A stretch of 64,000 nucleotides of DNA, from the NCBI RefSeq assembly GCF_018406605.1, contig NZ_AP024545.1, positions 1,798,001-1,862,000 on the forward strand, read 5' to 3'. The DNA comes from Noviluteimonas caseinilytica (GTDB lineage Bacteria > Pseudomonadota > Gammaproteobacteria > Xanthomonadales > Xanthomonadaceae). Under the pieces are notes generated by a model. It did no database searches. It was not told the DNA's origin and saw only the letters and a program-made list of their open reading frames with translations. Numbering within the stretch: the stretch's first letter is position 1; each line of letters begins with the position of its first letter. Below, one piece after another: positions 49,662 through 59,937 of this stretch. A program made the position numbers and the translations under genes.

Positions 49662-50495
49662 TCAGGTCAGATGTTCGATGACGTTCAGAGTCGGTTTCGA
49701 CAGGTTCAATGTGTAGAAGTGCAACGCCGGCGCGCCGCCGTGGACGAGGCGTGAACACATGTCGGCGACGAACTCTGCGGCGAAGGACCGGATGCTCTCG
49801 GCATCGTCGCCGTAGGCCAGCATGCGCTTGGTGATCCAGCGCGGGATTTCCGCGCCGCAGGCGTCGGAGAAGCGGCGCAGCTGGCTGAAGTTGGAGATGG
49901 GCATGATGCCCGGCACGATCGGCAGCGTGACGCCCATGCGGCGCACGTCGTCGACGAAGCGGAAGTACGCATCGGCGTTATAGAAGTACTGCGTGATCGC
50001 GCCGTCGGCGCCCGCGTCCGCCTTGGCCTTGAAGTGGCGCAGGTCGGCGAACGCATCGTCGGCCTGCGGATGCATTTCCGGATAGCAGCCCACGTCGATG
50101 TGGAACCAGCCATCGTGTTCGGTGCGGATGAACTCGACGAGTTCGGAGGCGTAGCGGAAGTCGCCCATGCGCGCCATGCCCGAGGGCAGGTCGCCGCGCA
50201 ACGCGACGATGCGCTTGCAGTCGAGCGCGCGATACAGCTTGAGCAACTGGCGCAATTCTTCGCGCGTGCCGCCCATGCACGAGACGTGCGGCGCGGACGG
50301 GAGGCCGTGGTGTTCGCGCAGGCGCTGGATGGTTTCGGGCGTGTAGGACAGCGTGGAGCCGCCGGCGCCGAACGTGCACGACACGTATTCCGGGTCGTGC
50401 GCCTTCAACCGGGCCGCGGTGCGGTCCAGTTGCACGCGTTGTTCATCGGTCTTGGGCGGGTAGAACTCGAAGGAGATCGGGACGCGCAGGGCCAT
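49662..50495 (-). CDS. metF: Methylenetetrahydrofolate reductase
   Basis: FAD-dependent reductase of 277 aa that makes 5-methyl-THF for methionine regeneration. The N-terminus ISFEFYPPKTDEQ contains the catalytic Glu; further family blocks are VSCTFGAGGSTLSYT, RIVALRGDLP, HIDVGCYPEMHPQA and AITQYFYNADAYFRFVDD. The ATG at 50495 lies 59 bp after the ahcY stop, with an intrinsic terminator between, so metF expression may need read-through or its own promoter. Confidence 0.96.
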   Translation of the reverse strand: MALRVPISFEFYPPKTDEQRVQLDRTAARLKAHDPEYVSCTFGAGGSTLSYTPETIQRLREHHGLPSAPHVSCMGGTREELRQLLKLYRALDCKRIVALRGDLPSGMARMGDFRYASELVEFIRTEHDGWFHIDVGCYPEMHPQADDAFADLRHFKAKADAGADGAITQYFYNADAYFRFVDDVRRMGVTLPIVPGIMPISNFSQLRRFSDACGAEIPRWITKRMLAYGDDAESIRSFAAEFVADMCSRLVHGGAPALHFYTLNLSKPTLNVIEHLT

Positions 50496-50515
50496 GGACG
50501 GATCCGGTCGGGTCT

Positions 50516-50546
50516 GGAAAAGAAGCGGGCGGCTTTCGCCGCCCGC
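50516..50546 (-). terminator. Terminator/attenuator between ahcY and metF
   Basis: On the minus strand a perfect 9-bp stem GCGGGCGGC/GCCGCCCGC with a GAAA loop (50525-50546) is followed by TTCTTTTCC (50524-50516). It sits in the 59-bp gap between ahcY and metF and should reduce transcription into metF. Confidence 0.85.
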
Positions 50547-50554
50547 CGCGTGCA

Positions 50555-51976
<1,422 letters not shown>

Positions 51977-51992
51977 GGCGTTTGCTCCATTC

Positions 51993-52069
51993 GAGCGGGC
52001 GCCGTTGTTGCGTGGTGCACCCCACCGAGCCTGGCCGTGCCTATCCACGGTCGCAGCGCCCCTCGGCGG
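51993..52069 (-). promoter_or_regulatory. S-adenosylhomocysteine (SAH) riboswitch
   Basis: The ahcY leader contains the core of the SAH aptamer on the minus strand: CCGAGGGGCGCTGCGACC, then a variable hairpin, GCCAGGCTCGG pairing back to CCGAG, and CAACGGCGCCC near the 3' end pairing with the GGGCGC segment. Position just before ahcY is the classical one. SAH riboswitches turn ahcY on when SAH accumulates. Confidence 0.92.
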
Positions 52070-52076
52070 AGCAGGA

Positions 52077-52099
52077 GGCGCGGCCCTCGCGGCCGCGCC
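52077..52099 (-). other. GC hairpin between metK and the SAH riboswitch
   Basis: Nine-base-pair stem GGCGCGGCC/GGCCGCGCC (52077-52085, 52091-52099) just after the metK stop. No T-run follows on the minus strand, so it is not a standard terminator; it may stabilise the metK 3' end or pause polymerase before the aptamer. Confidence 0.5.
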
Positions 52100-52116
52100 C
52101 CCGATTTGCTTGCGAC

Positions 52117-53343
52117 TTACTTCTTGAGCCCGCCGTCCTTGCGCAGCTCGTCGGCCTTGTCCGTCTTCTCCCAGGAGAACGCGGTGGCCTTCTGCTTCTT
52201 GCCGGCGCCGTCGACGTACTCGAACGCCTGCGGCTTGCGGCCGAAGTGGCCGTAGCTCGCGGTGGCCTGGTACATCGGGTGGATCAGGTCGAGCATCTTC
52301 ACGATGCCGTACGGGCGCAGGTCGAAGTGCTTGCGGATCAGCTTCTCGATCTTGTCGTCGGAGATCTTGCCGGTGCCGAAGGTGGTGACCGAGATCGAGG
52401 TGGGTTCCGCCACGCCGATCGCGTAGGACACCTGCACTTCGCACTTGTCGGCCAGGCCGGCGGCGATGATGTTCTTGGCGACGTAACGCGCCGCGTACGC
52501 AGCGGAACGATCGACCTTCGACGGATCCTTGCCCGAGAACGCACCGCCACCGTGGCGGGCCATGCCGCCGTAGCTGTCGACGATGATCTTGCGGCCGGTC
52601 AGGCCGCAGTCGCCCACGGGGCCGCCGATCACGAAGATGCCCGTCGGGTTGATGTGCACCTTGTTCTTCGGCAGCTTGTCGAGCCAGTTCTTCGGCAGCA
52701 CCGGCTTGAGGATGTGCTCGTACACGCCCTCGACCAGGTCCTTCTGCTTGATGCCCGGATCGTGCTGCGTCGACAACACGACGGCGTCGAGGCCGGCGAT
52801 CTTGTCGCCTTCATAGCGCAGCGTGACCTGCGACTTCGCATCGGGGCGCAGCCACGGCAGCTTGGAGTTCTTCGCCTTGCGCACCTTCGCCTGCTGTTCG
52901 ACGAGGCGATGCGAGTAATAGATCGGGGCCGGCATGAATTCCGGCGCCTCGTTGCAGGCGTAGCCGAACATCAGGCCCTGGTCGCCCGCGCCCTGTTCTT
53001 CCGGCTTCTTGCGGTCCACGCCGGCGGCGATGTCCGGCGACTGCTTGCCGAGCATGTTGATGATCGCGCAGGTGTGGCCGTCGAAGCCGACGTCGGAATT
53101 GTTGTAGCCGATGTCGTTGATGACCTTGCGCGCGAGCGTTTCGATGTCGACCCACGCGCCGGTGGTGACTTCGCCGGCGACGATCGCCGCACCGGTCTTC
53201 ACCATCGTTTCGCAGGCCACGCGGGCGCGCTTGTCCTGCGCGAGGATCGCGTCGAGGACGGCGTCGGAGATCTGGTCGGCGATCTTGTCCGGGTGGCCTT
53301 CGGAGACGGATTCGGAGGTGAAGAGGTAGCTGGAGCTGGTCAT
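52117..53343 (-). CDS. metK: S-adenosylmethionine synthetase
   Basis: ATP:methionine adenosyltransferase of 408 aa. Signature motifs are FTSESVSEGHPDKIADQISD at the N-terminus, GAGDQGLMFGYACNE (about residue 135; hexapeptide-like adenosine site) and GGGAFSGKDPSKVDRSAAY (P-loop-like, about 275). ATG 53343 is fixed by the motif MTSSSYLFTSES; AAAGGAT upstream is the ribosome site. It starts the SAM-cycle group metK-ahcY-metF. Confidence 0.98.
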   Translation of the reverse strand: MTSSSYLFTSESVSEGHPDKIADQISDAVLDAILAQDKRARVACETMVKTGAAIVAGEVTTGAWVDIETLARKVINDIGYNNSDVGFDGHTCAIINMLGKQSPDIAAGVDRKKPEEQGAGDQGLMFGYACNEAPEFMPAPIYYSHRLVEQQAKVRKAKNSKLPWLRPDAKSQVTLRYEGDKIAGLDAVVLSTQHDPGIKQKDLVEGVYEHILKPVLPKNWLDKLPKNKVHINPTGIFVIGGPVGDCGLTGRKIIVDSYGGMARHGGGAFSGKDPSKVDRSAAYAARYVAKNIIAAGLADKCEVQVSYAIGVAEPTSISVTTFGTGKISDDKIEKLIRKHFDLRPYGIVKMLDLIHPMYQATASYGHFGRKPQAFEYVDGAGKKQKATAFSWEKTDKADELRKDGGLKK

Positions 53344-53353
53344 CGCTGGATAT

Positions 53354-53377
53354 ATCCTTTGATTCGGATGAAAGGAT
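53354..53377 (-). promoter_or_regulatory. SD-masking hairpin in the metK leader
   Basis: On the minus strand ATCCTTT (53377-53371) pairs with AAAGGAT (53360-53354) around a 10-base loop. The downstream arm is the presumed metK ribosome site, 10 bases before the ATG, so pairing would block translation. It matches no SAM riboswitch class I can recall. Confidence 0.5.
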
Positions 53378-53385
53378 GGGCCGGC

Positions 53386-53391
53386 ATTGTA
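53386..53391 (-). promoter_or_regulatory. Candidate -10 box for metK
   Basis: Minus-strand TACAAT, 43 bp before the metK start, inside TTGTACAATGCC. Transcription starting about 7 bases on would give a leader of about 35 bases made up mostly of the SD-masking hairpin. Confidence 0.5.
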
Positions 53392-53498
53392 CAAGCCTGC
53401 GGACGGGATTGCGCAGTTTGCGCCATCGCTCGTTCAGAGGAAAACCAAGCGGCCGTAAGCGGTGGGGAGGTGGGCGGCTGCTCGGCTAGGATCGGCGC

Positions 53499-54530
53499 AT
53501 GGATTCGATCACCCACCTGTTCGTCGGCGCCGCCATCGCGGCCGCCATCGCCCCGCCGGCCCAGCGCCGCGCGGCCCTGCTGGCCGGGGCGGCGCTCAAC
53601 ACGCTGCCGGACCTCGACGTCCTGCCGCTGTTCCTCACGGACAACCCCGTGATCCGCATGACCTGGCACCGGGCGGCGACGCACTCGTTGCTGGTGCTGC
53701 CGATCGTCGGATGGCTGCTGTGGATGTGGTTCAAGGGCCGGGGCGGACGGGTCTCGGCGGCGCCGGTGCGATGGTTCTGGATCTTCCAGCTGGCGCTGGT
53801 CACCCATCCGTTGCTCGATGCCTTCACCGTGTACGGGACGCAGCTGTTGTGGCCGCTCGATGTGCCGCCGGCGATGTGGTCGACGCTCTTCATCATCGAT
53901 CCGGCGCTGACGTTGCCGTTGATGGTCGGGTGCATCGTCGCGGCGTTCGTCGGCGCGCGGCGGGCAGGGCAGCGGGCGCTGGTGGCGGCGTTGTCGATAT
54001 CCGTGGCGTACCTGGGGTGGTCGATCGTCGCCAAGCAGATGGTCGATCGCGTGGCCACGCAGTCATTGGCCGCGATCGGGCTGGGCGACGCACCGCATTT
54101 CTCGACGCCGATGCCGTTCAACACCTTGTTGTGGCGCGTGGTGGCGATGACGCCGCAAGGGTTCGTCGAAGGCGAGCGTTCGCTGGTCGCCGACCACGGG
54201 CCGATGCAGTTCACCGCGCATCCTTCCGACACGCAGGCGCTGGCCGCTGTGCGCACGCAGCCCGATGTCGCGAAGCTGCTCTGGTTCAACCACCACTTCA
54301 TGAAGGCGCAGGTGCGCGACGACACGCTGGTGCTCAGCGACCTGCGCATGGGATCGGAGCCGGACTACAGCTTCCGGTTCGCGGTGGCGGAACGCGCCGG
54401 CGATGGCTGGCGTGCAATCCCCACCCAGCAGATGCGCTGGCCGTGGGAAGCCTCGCGACGCCTCGCGCCGATGTGGACGCGCATCTGGCATGCGCCCGCG
54501 AGCCCGCCGCAGACCGTCGGCGACGATTGA
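53499..54530 (+). CDS. YdjM-like inner-membrane metal-dependent hydrolase
   Basis: Membrane protein of 343 aa of the DUF457/YdjM family (LexA-regulated, putative metal-dependent hydrolase). It starts MDSITHLFVGAAIAAAIAP and shows NTLPDLDVLP, WHRAATHSLLVLPI and LVTHPLLDAFTVYGTQLLWP, the conserved His/Asp sets of the family, across four to five membrane helices; the C-terminal third (from about 200) is soluble. TAGGAT at 53487-53492 lies only 6 bases before ATG 53499, so the mRNA may be leaderless. Confidence 0.9.
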   Translation: MDSITHLFVGAAIAAAIAPPAQRRAALLAGAALNTLPDLDVLPLFLTDNPVIRMTWHRAATHSLLVLPIVGWLLWMWFKGRGGRVSAAPVRWFWIFQLALVTHPLLDAFTVYGTQLLWPLDVPPAMWSTLFIIDPALTLPLMVGCIVAAFVGARRAGQRALVAALSISVAYLGWSIVAKQMVDRVATQSLAAIGLGDAPHFSTPMPFNTLLWRVVAMTPQGFVEGERSLVADHGPMQFTAHPSDTQALAAVRTQPDVAKLLWFNHHFMKAQVRDDTLVLSDLRMGSEPDYSFRFAVAERAGDGWRAIPTQQMRWPWEASRRLAPMWTRIWHAPASPPQTVGDD

Positions 54531-54748
54531 TTTCGGACGGGACGCGCAGAGTGTTCGCGCGGGACGCGGGATCGATCGTGCAGACGCGAACGCGCGCGAT
54601 CCGGAGACTGCGCCCGTGGTTGACCTCTTGCGCAGCCGCCCGTCGTGAGACGCGCCGACGTTCAAATCCCCTGCAAAACCTGTGACCAGAAAGTTGCGTC
54701 GCGCCTGGGGTTGGCCCGATTTCCCGGAAGGTGATTTTCCGCAGCGCG
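54531..54748. other. Spacer with nothing recognised
   Basis: This 218-bp gap separates two convergent genes. No gene, RNA, repeat or convincing terminator was seen in it. Confidence 0.5.
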
Positions 54749-55747
54749 TTATGCGGCGACCGGCAGGTCCGGTGCCACGCCCGCGATCAGCGCGTCGAAG
54801 TAATCGCGCGTCAGGCGCAGTTGCGCCTCGGCCGTCTCGGCGCGATTGACGACGTGGCGGAAGGCGAGATGTTCGCGCTGGTCCTTCGCGTACCAGCCCA
54901 GGTGCTTGCGCGCGATGCGCACGCCGGATTGCTCGCCGTAGAACGCGTGCAGCGCTTCGAGGTGGCCCAGCAGCACGTCGCGCACGTCGGCGAGCGAGGG
55001 CGGGGCGAGGTAGGTGCCGGTCGCGAGGAAATGCGCGACTTCGCGGAAGATCCACGGCCGGCCCTGCGCCGCGCGGCCGATCATCACCGCATCGCAGCCG
55101 GTTTCGCGCAACACCGCGGCGGCCTTGTCTGGGCTGTCGATGTCGCCGTTCGCGATCACCGGGATCGACAGCGACGCCTTGATCGCCGCGATCGTCGTGT
55201 ACTCGGCCACGCCGCCGTATTGCTGGTCGCGCGTGCGGCCATGGATGGCGAGCGAGGCGATGCCGCTCGCTTCGGCGATGCGCGCGATCTCCGGTGCGTT
55301 GCGCCGGTCGCTCGCCCAACCGGTGCGGATCTTCAGCGTCACCGGCACGTCGACTGCGCCGACCACGGCTTCGAGGATGCGCGCGACGAGGGCCGGTTCG
55401 CGCATCAGCGCCGATCCCGCCCAGGCGTTGCACACCTTCTTCGCCGGGCAGCCCATGTTGATGTCGATCAGTTGCGCGCCGTGGTCGACGTTGTAGCGCG
55501 CCGCCTCGGCCATCACCGCCGGGTCGGTGCCCGCGATCTGCACGCTGATCGGCGCCGGCTCGTCCACGTGGTCCATGCGGTGCAGCGACTTGGCCGTGGA
55601 CCAGAAACGCGGATCGGACGTCGTCATCTCCGACACGCACAGCCCGGCGCCCAGCTGTTTGCACAGGATCCGGAACGGCTTGTCGGTGACGCCCGCCATG
55701 GGGGCGAGGATCACCTTCGGGTCGATGGCGTGGGGGCCGATGCGCAT
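54749..55747 (-). CDS. dusB: tRNA-dihydrouridine synthase B
   Basis: FMN-dependent enzyme of 332 aa that reduces uridines in the tRNA D loop. It has VILAPMAGVTDKPFRILCKQ, the family stretch IDINMGCPAKKVCNAWAGSA with the catalytic Cys (about residue 103), IRTGWA, LAIHGRTRDQQYGG and VIANGDIDSPDKAAAVL. In many bacteria dusB precedes fis; here no fis gene follows, and dusB is preceded by rbsK 44 bp upstream. Confidence 0.95.
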   Translation of the reverse strand: MRIGPHAIDPKVILAPMAGVTDKPFRILCKQLGAGLCVSEMTTSDPRFWSTAKSLHRMDHVDEPAPISVQIAGTDPAVMAEAARYNVDHGAQLIDINMGCPAKKVCNAWAGSALMREPALVARILEAVVGAVDVPVTLKIRTGWASDRRNAPEIARIAEASGIASLAIHGRTRDQQYGGVAEYTTIAAIKASLSIPVIANGDIDSPDKAAAVLRETGCDAVMIGRAAQGRPWIFREVAHFLATGTYLAPPSLADVRDVLLGHLEALHAFYGEQSGVRIARKHLGWYAKDQREHLAFRHVVNRAETAEAQLRLTRDYFDALIAGVAPDLPVAA

Positions 55748-55791
55748 GGGGCGCGATTCTAAGGCCCCTGCCGCGATCAGGCCTGAAATGC

Positions 55792-56733
55792 TCAGGCCGG
55801 GCGCAACCTCGGCATGGCCTCGGCGGCGCCGCGCCGTTCCGTCGACCGTGCAGCGAACAGGCCCGCGAAGGCCACATGCTCGGCGAAGGCCGCGTCGCGT
55901 TGCGCGATCGAAGCGGCAAGCGCGCCGCTGAAGGCATCGCCTGCGCCGGTGGTATCGACGACGTCGGCGCGTTCGGCCGCCACGCGATAACAGGCGGCGC
56001 GATCGCCGCGCATGGCGTCGCCATGCGACACGAACGCACCCGCGGCACCCAGCGTGATGACGACCGTGCCGTGCGGCAACAAGCGCCGGCACACCGCATG
56101 CAGCGCATCGTCGTCCATGCGCACGACGGATTCGGGATCGATGCGCTCGCCGACGTGCTTGCCCGCCAGCGCCACGAATTCGGTTTCATTCGGCGTCGCG
56201 ATGTCGGTGAGCGCCAGCAGCGTGCCGTCGACGTCGGCATTCGCGGGCGCGGGATTGAGCACCGTCGTCGCCCCTGCCTCGCGTCCGAGCCGCAACGCCA
56301 TCGCCACCGCATCCGTCGGCGATTCGCGCTGCACCAGCACCACGCGCGCACCGGTGAACACATCGACCTGCGCCGCGATGAAGCCTGCGTCGAGGTCGCC
56401 GTTCGCGCCCGCGCCGATCACGATGCTGTTGCGCCCCTGCGCATCCACGTAGATGCCGGCGGTGCCGGTGGGATGCGTGCTGCGCTGGTCGCGCAAGTCG
56501 ATGCCGTCCGCGTTGGCGAGCGCGCGGGCGAGTTGCGCGCCCGCGTCATCGCCGAGCGCGCACAGGAACGTCGTCGCCGCCCCCGCACGCACCGCCGCGA
56601 CCGCCTGGTTGAAGCCCTTGCCGCCCGGCCCGGAGCCATACGCCCCGGCGAGCGTTTCGCCGGGGTGCGGCAGGCTCTCGCACCGCCACACGTGGTCGAC
56701 GTTGAACGAACCGGCGACGACGACGCGTGTCAT
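55792..56733 (-). CDS. rbsK: Ribokinase (PfkB family)
   Basis: Sugar kinase of 313 aa, most likely ribokinase. The N-terminal signature VAGSFNVDHVWRCESLPHPGE carries the sugar-binding Asn/Asp, the PfkB motif 1 is GSGPGGKGFNQAVAA, and motif 2 with the catalytic Asp is DVVDTTGAGDAFSGALAA (about residue 260). The adjacent upstream CNT nucleoside permease (13 bp away) suggests a salvage unit that imports nucleosides and phosphorylates released ribose; adenosine kinase activity is an alternative. Confidence 0.92.
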   Translation of the reverse strand: MTRVVVAGSFNVDHVWRCESLPHPGETLAGAYGSGPGGKGFNQAVAAVRAGAATTFLCALGDDAGAQLARALANADGIDLRDQRSTHPTGTAGIYVDAQGRNSIVIGAGANGDLDAGFIAAQVDVFTGARVVLVQRESPTDAVAMALRLGREAGATTVLNPAPANADVDGTLLALTDIATPNETEFVALAGKHVGERIDPESVVRMDDDALHAVCRRLLPHGTVVITLGAAGAFVSHGDAMRGDRAACYRVAAERADVVDTTGAGDAFSGALAASIAQRDAAFAEHVAFAGLFAARSTERRGAAEAMPRLRPA

Positions 56734-56746
56734 GCCCCGGCCTGCC

Positions 56747-58045
56747 TCAGGTTCCGAGGTACGTCAGCACGCCGGCGATCGTGGCCGTCATGAACGTCGC
56801 GATCGACCCGCCGAGCACCGCGCGCAGGCCGAAGCGCGCGAGATCCCCGCGGCGTTCCGGCGCAAGCCCGCCGATGCCGCCGATCTGGATCGCGATCGAC
56901 GAGAAGTTGGCGAAGCCGCACAGCGCATACGTGGCGATCAGCTTGCCCTGTTCGGTCAGCATCACGCCCGGCACCTTGCCGTTCACGATGTCGGCGAGCT
57001 GCAGGTAGGCCACGAATTCGTTGATCACCACCTTCTGGCCGATCAGCGAACCGACCGTGGTCGCGTCCTGCCACGGCACGCCGATCACCCACGCCACCGG
57101 CGCGAGCACGTAACCGAAGATCGTCGCCAGGCTGGTCGGCTTGCCGATCGCGCCTTCCAGGCCCGTGACCTGGCCGAGCCACGTCAGCGGCGAATCGACG
57201 AGCGCGATCAGCGCGATGAAGGCGAGCAGCATCGCGGCGATGTTCAGCGCCAGGCGCAAGCCATCGCCCGCGCCGGACGCCGCCGCGTCGATGACGTTGC
57301 TGGCGGTCTTCTCCACTTCCATCTTCACCGTGCCGCGCGTGAGCGGCGTGCCGGTTTCCGGGATGAGGATCTTGGCGACGACGAGCGTGGCCGGCGCGGC
57401 CATGATCGAGGCCGCGAGCAGGTGCTTGGCGTAGAAGGCCTGCGCGACCGGATCGCCGCCGCCCAGCATGCCCACGTACGCGGCGAGCACGCCGCCGGCG
57501 ATGTGCGCCATGCCGCCGATCATCATCGTGATCAGTTCGGATTCGGTCATGCGCGGGATGTACGGGCGCACGGTCAGCGGCGCTTCGGTCTGGCCGATGA
57601 AGACGCTCGCGCACACGGACGTCGTTTCCGCGCCCGACACGCGCATCACCTTCGTGATCGCCCACGCCATCGCGCGCACGATCATCTGCATCACGCCGAG
57701 GTAATACAGCACGCCCATCAGGGACGCGAAGAAGATGATGGTGGGCAGCACCTGGAACGCGAAGATGAAACCGAACTTCGACGTATCCATCAGCGAGCCG
57801 AAGATGAAGTTCGAACCGGCGCCGACGAAGCTGAGCACCTTCACGAACCCGCGCCCGAGGGCGTCGAACACATCGCGCCCGCCCGGCACCAGCAGCACGA
57901 TGGCCGCAAAACCGATCTGCAAGGTCACGCCCGTCGCAACGAGGCGCCAGTCCACGGCCTTCTTGTTGTTCGAGAACAGCCACGCAATGCCGATGAGCAC
58001 CGCAAGTCCGAACAGGCCGAAACCGACCCGCGCCAAAGCTTCCAT
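56747..58045 (-). CDS. Concentrative nucleoside transporter (CNT family)
   Basis: Inner-membrane nucleoside:cation symporter of 432 aa with about ten hydrophobic segments. Family blocks include SVFIGQTEAPLTVRPYIPRM (about residues 160-180), the glycine-rich hairpin GGMAHIAGGVLAAYVGMLGG, FGYVLAPVAWVIGVPW, KVVINEFVAYLQL and ATYALCGFANFSSIAIQIGG. Length and motifs fit the NupC/NupX clade. Probably co-transcribed with rbsK. Confidence 0.94.
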   Translation of the reverse strand: MEALARVGFGLFGLAVLIGIAWLFSNNKKAVDWRLVATGVTLQIGFAAIVLLVPGGRDVFDALGRGFVKVLSFVGAGSNFIFGSLMDTSKFGFIFAFQVLPTIIFFASLMGVLYYLGVMQMIVRAMAWAITKVMRVSGAETTSVCASVFIGQTEAPLTVRPYIPRMTESELITMMIGGMAHIAGGVLAAYVGMLGGGDPVAQAFYAKHLLAASIMAAPATLVVAKILIPETGTPLTRGTVKMEVEKTASNVIDAAASGAGDGLRLALNIAAMLLAFIALIALVDSPLTWLGQVTGLEGAIGKPTSLATIFGYVLAPVAWVIGVPWQDATTVGSLIGQKVVINEFVAYLQLADIVNGKVPGVMLTEQGKLIATYALCGFANFSSIAIQIGGIGGLAPERRGDLARFGLRAVLGGSIATFMTATIAGVLTYLGT

Positions 58046-58134
58046 CGATGAATCCCCATGGGCCGTTGCGGCCGACGGCGCAATCTACGGGCTGGGCGCC
58101 CCGTCGGGCAACCGAGGGGTGCCCGCGGCCGTGT

Positions 58135-59268
58135 TCAGGTATCCCGCGCGAGCACGCGGTTGCGCCCGGTGGACTTGGCCATGTTGAGGCGCAGGTCCGC
58201 GCGGCGGAGCATGCCGGACAGGTCGCTGGCTTCGTGCGGGAAGCTCGCCACGCCGGCACTGAACGTGAGCAGCAGCGGGTCGGCGCCCTGTTCGGGCACG
58301 AAGCGCCGCGCGAACAAGGTGCGCCGCAAACCGTCCACGCGCTCCCACGCGGTGCCGAGCGGCTTGCGCAGCACCAGCACGAATTCCTCGCCGCCCAGGC
58401 GCGCGAGCCATTCGCCGTCCTCCAGGCTGTCGCGCATCAGGTCCACCACGTGCAGCAGCGCGCGGTCGCCGGCGTGGTGGCCGATTTCGTCGTTGATGCG
58501 CTTGAACGCATCGAGGTCGATCAGCGCCACGCACAGGCTGACGCCGTCGCGGCGGGCCGCATCGAGCAGGCGCGGGAAGCGATGCACGAGCCAGGTGCGG
58601 TTGGGCAGTCCCGTCAGGCCGTCCGTGCCGGACATTTCCACCAGCCGCTGCATGCGATAGACCACGACCGCCGTGATCAGGGTGAACGCCACCAGCAGCA
58701 CGAGCCGCTGCAACTGCCCGCCCAGGCTCACCGTGCCGTAGTCGCTGGAAATCAACTGGTCGGGCGTGGCGATCGCGAACACGACGAAGGTCAGCACGGC
58801 GTACTGCGCGACCGCGAGCAAGCCGATGAGCAAGGTCACGCGGCCGTCGTTGCGCAGCGCGGTCAGTGCGATCGCGAGCAGGTACCCGCACCACACGATC
58901 ATGCTGTTGAGGCCGGCCGGCAGGTGGTTGAGCGCGAGCAGCACCAGCACCAGCGTCGTGGCGCTCACGTCGTAGGCGGCGGAGGCGAAGGGCAGCCAGC
59001 GGAACCGGCGCTTGTGCCGCGCCAGCGCGAGCCAGACCTGCGCGGAAAGATTGACGAACACCGCGCCGGCCAGGCCGATCAGCGTTTCGTTGACCTGCCC
59101 GCCCGTGGTGGCGTTGGCCAGCGGCAGCAGCAGCAACATCGCAGCGACCACCACGCGCAGCCGCGCGACGAGCAGTTCGCCGCCCGCGCCGACTTCCAGC
59201 ATCACCTCGTCGGGCCGCGACAGCAGCGCAGTGGCGATGTCGCGGTAATGGCGCCCCGTGGTGCGCAT
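58135..59268 (-). CDS. Membrane diguanylate cyclase, short form
   Basis: GGDEF protein of 377 aa with about six N-terminal membrane helices (to about residue 200), resembling an MHYT/7TM-like or MASE-type sensor, then a cyclase domain: MSGTDGLTGLPNRTWLVHRF, ALIDLDAFKRINDEIGHHAG, the active loop GGEEF and FSAGVASFP. Five residues before GGEEF the sequence reads EDGE, not RxxD, so the inhibitory I-site is lacking. ATG 59268 is preceded by a G-rich stretch. It is the second such cyclase in the window. Confidence 0.92.
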   Translation of the reverse strand: MRTTGRHYRDIATALLSRPDEVMLEVGAGGELLVARLRVVVAAMLLLLPLANATTGGQVNETLIGLAGAVFVNLSAQVWLALARHKRRFRWLPFASAAYDVSATTLVLVLLALNHLPAGLNSMIVWCGYLLAIALTALRNDGRVTLLIGLLAVAQYAVLTFVVFAIATPDQLISSDYGTVSLGGQLQRLVLLVAFTLITAVVVYRMQRLVEMSGTDGLTGLPNRTWLVHRFPRLLDAARRDGVSLCVALIDLDAFKRINDEIGHHAGDRALLHVVDLMRDSLEDGEWLARLGGEEFVLVLRKPLGTAWERVDGLRRTLFARRFVPEQGADPLLLTFSAGVASFPHEASDLSGMLRRADLRLNMAKSTGRNRVLARDT

Positions 59269-59338
59269 CCGGTGTCCCCCCAATCCCCGCGGCGAGGATA
59301 GCGCTACTTGCGCCCACCGCGGGGTGGTGCGGCGGCGA

Positions 59339-59899
59339 TCAGCCCAGGCCGCGGAACGCGGTCCAGATCGCCAGCGCCAGGAACAGCAGCGCCGCGACGA
59401 TGCGCGCAGCGCGAAGCGGCAGTTTCGCCGCGAAGCGGCTGCCGAGCAGCACCACAGGCACGTTGGCCAGCAGCATGCCCACCGTCGTGCCCGCGACCAC
59501 TTCCCACAGCGGGTGGTACTTCGCCGCGAGCAGCACGGTGGCGACCTGCGTCTTGTCGCCGATCTCGGCGATGAAGAAGGCGATGACCGTGGCGATGAAG
59601 GCGTTGCGCGCGGGCAGGGCCTGGTCGTCGTCGAGCTTGTCGGGCTTGAGCGTCCACAGCGCGATGGCGAAGAAGCTCACCGCCACGACCCAGCGCAGCA
59701 CCTGCGGCGTGAGCCACTGCGCCGCGATCACGCCCAGCCAGCCGGCGAGCGCATGGTTGAGCAGGGTGGCCACGAGGATGCCCGCGATGATCGGCACGGG
59801 CTTGCGGAAGCGCGCGGCCAGCAGCAGCGCGAGGAGCTGGGTCTTGTCGCCGATCTCGGCGACGGCGACGGCCAGGGTGGAAACGAGGAAGGTCTGCAT
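59339..59899 (-). CDS. GDT1/TMEM165-family manganese exporter
   Basis: Inner-membrane cation transporter of 186 aa with six helices arranged as two repeats, each containing the signature EIGDKTQ (about residues 15-21 and 100-106). Bacterial and cyanobacterial members (MneA, Mnx) export Mn2+, and the gene here is preceded by a manganese riboswitch, which makes that role likely. ATG 59899 is chosen because it gives the first helix directly; the longer frame runs through the riboswitch. Confidence 0.95.
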   Translation of the reverse strand: MQTFLVSTLAVAVAEIGDKTQLLALLLAARFRKPVPIIAGILVATLLNHALAGWLGVIAAQWLTPQVLRWVVAVSFFAIALWTLKPDKLDDDQALPARNAFIATVIAFFIAEIGDKTQVATVLLAAKYHPLWEVVAGTTVGMLLANVPVVLLGSRFAAKLPLRAARIVAALLFLALAIWTAFRGLG

Positions 59900-59937
59900 C
59901 GATGGGAGTTCCGGGGGCCGGGCGTTTCGCGTGGACG

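Noticed and set aside
52077..52099. Hairpin after metK as an intrinsic terminator
   Set aside because: The stem is strong but no T-run follows on the metK strand, so it was listed only as a hairpin.
53344..53498. Known SAM riboswitch upstream of metK
   Set aside because: No SAM-I, SAM-II, SAM-III or SAM/SAH consensus core could be found; only a simple SD-masking hairpin is present.
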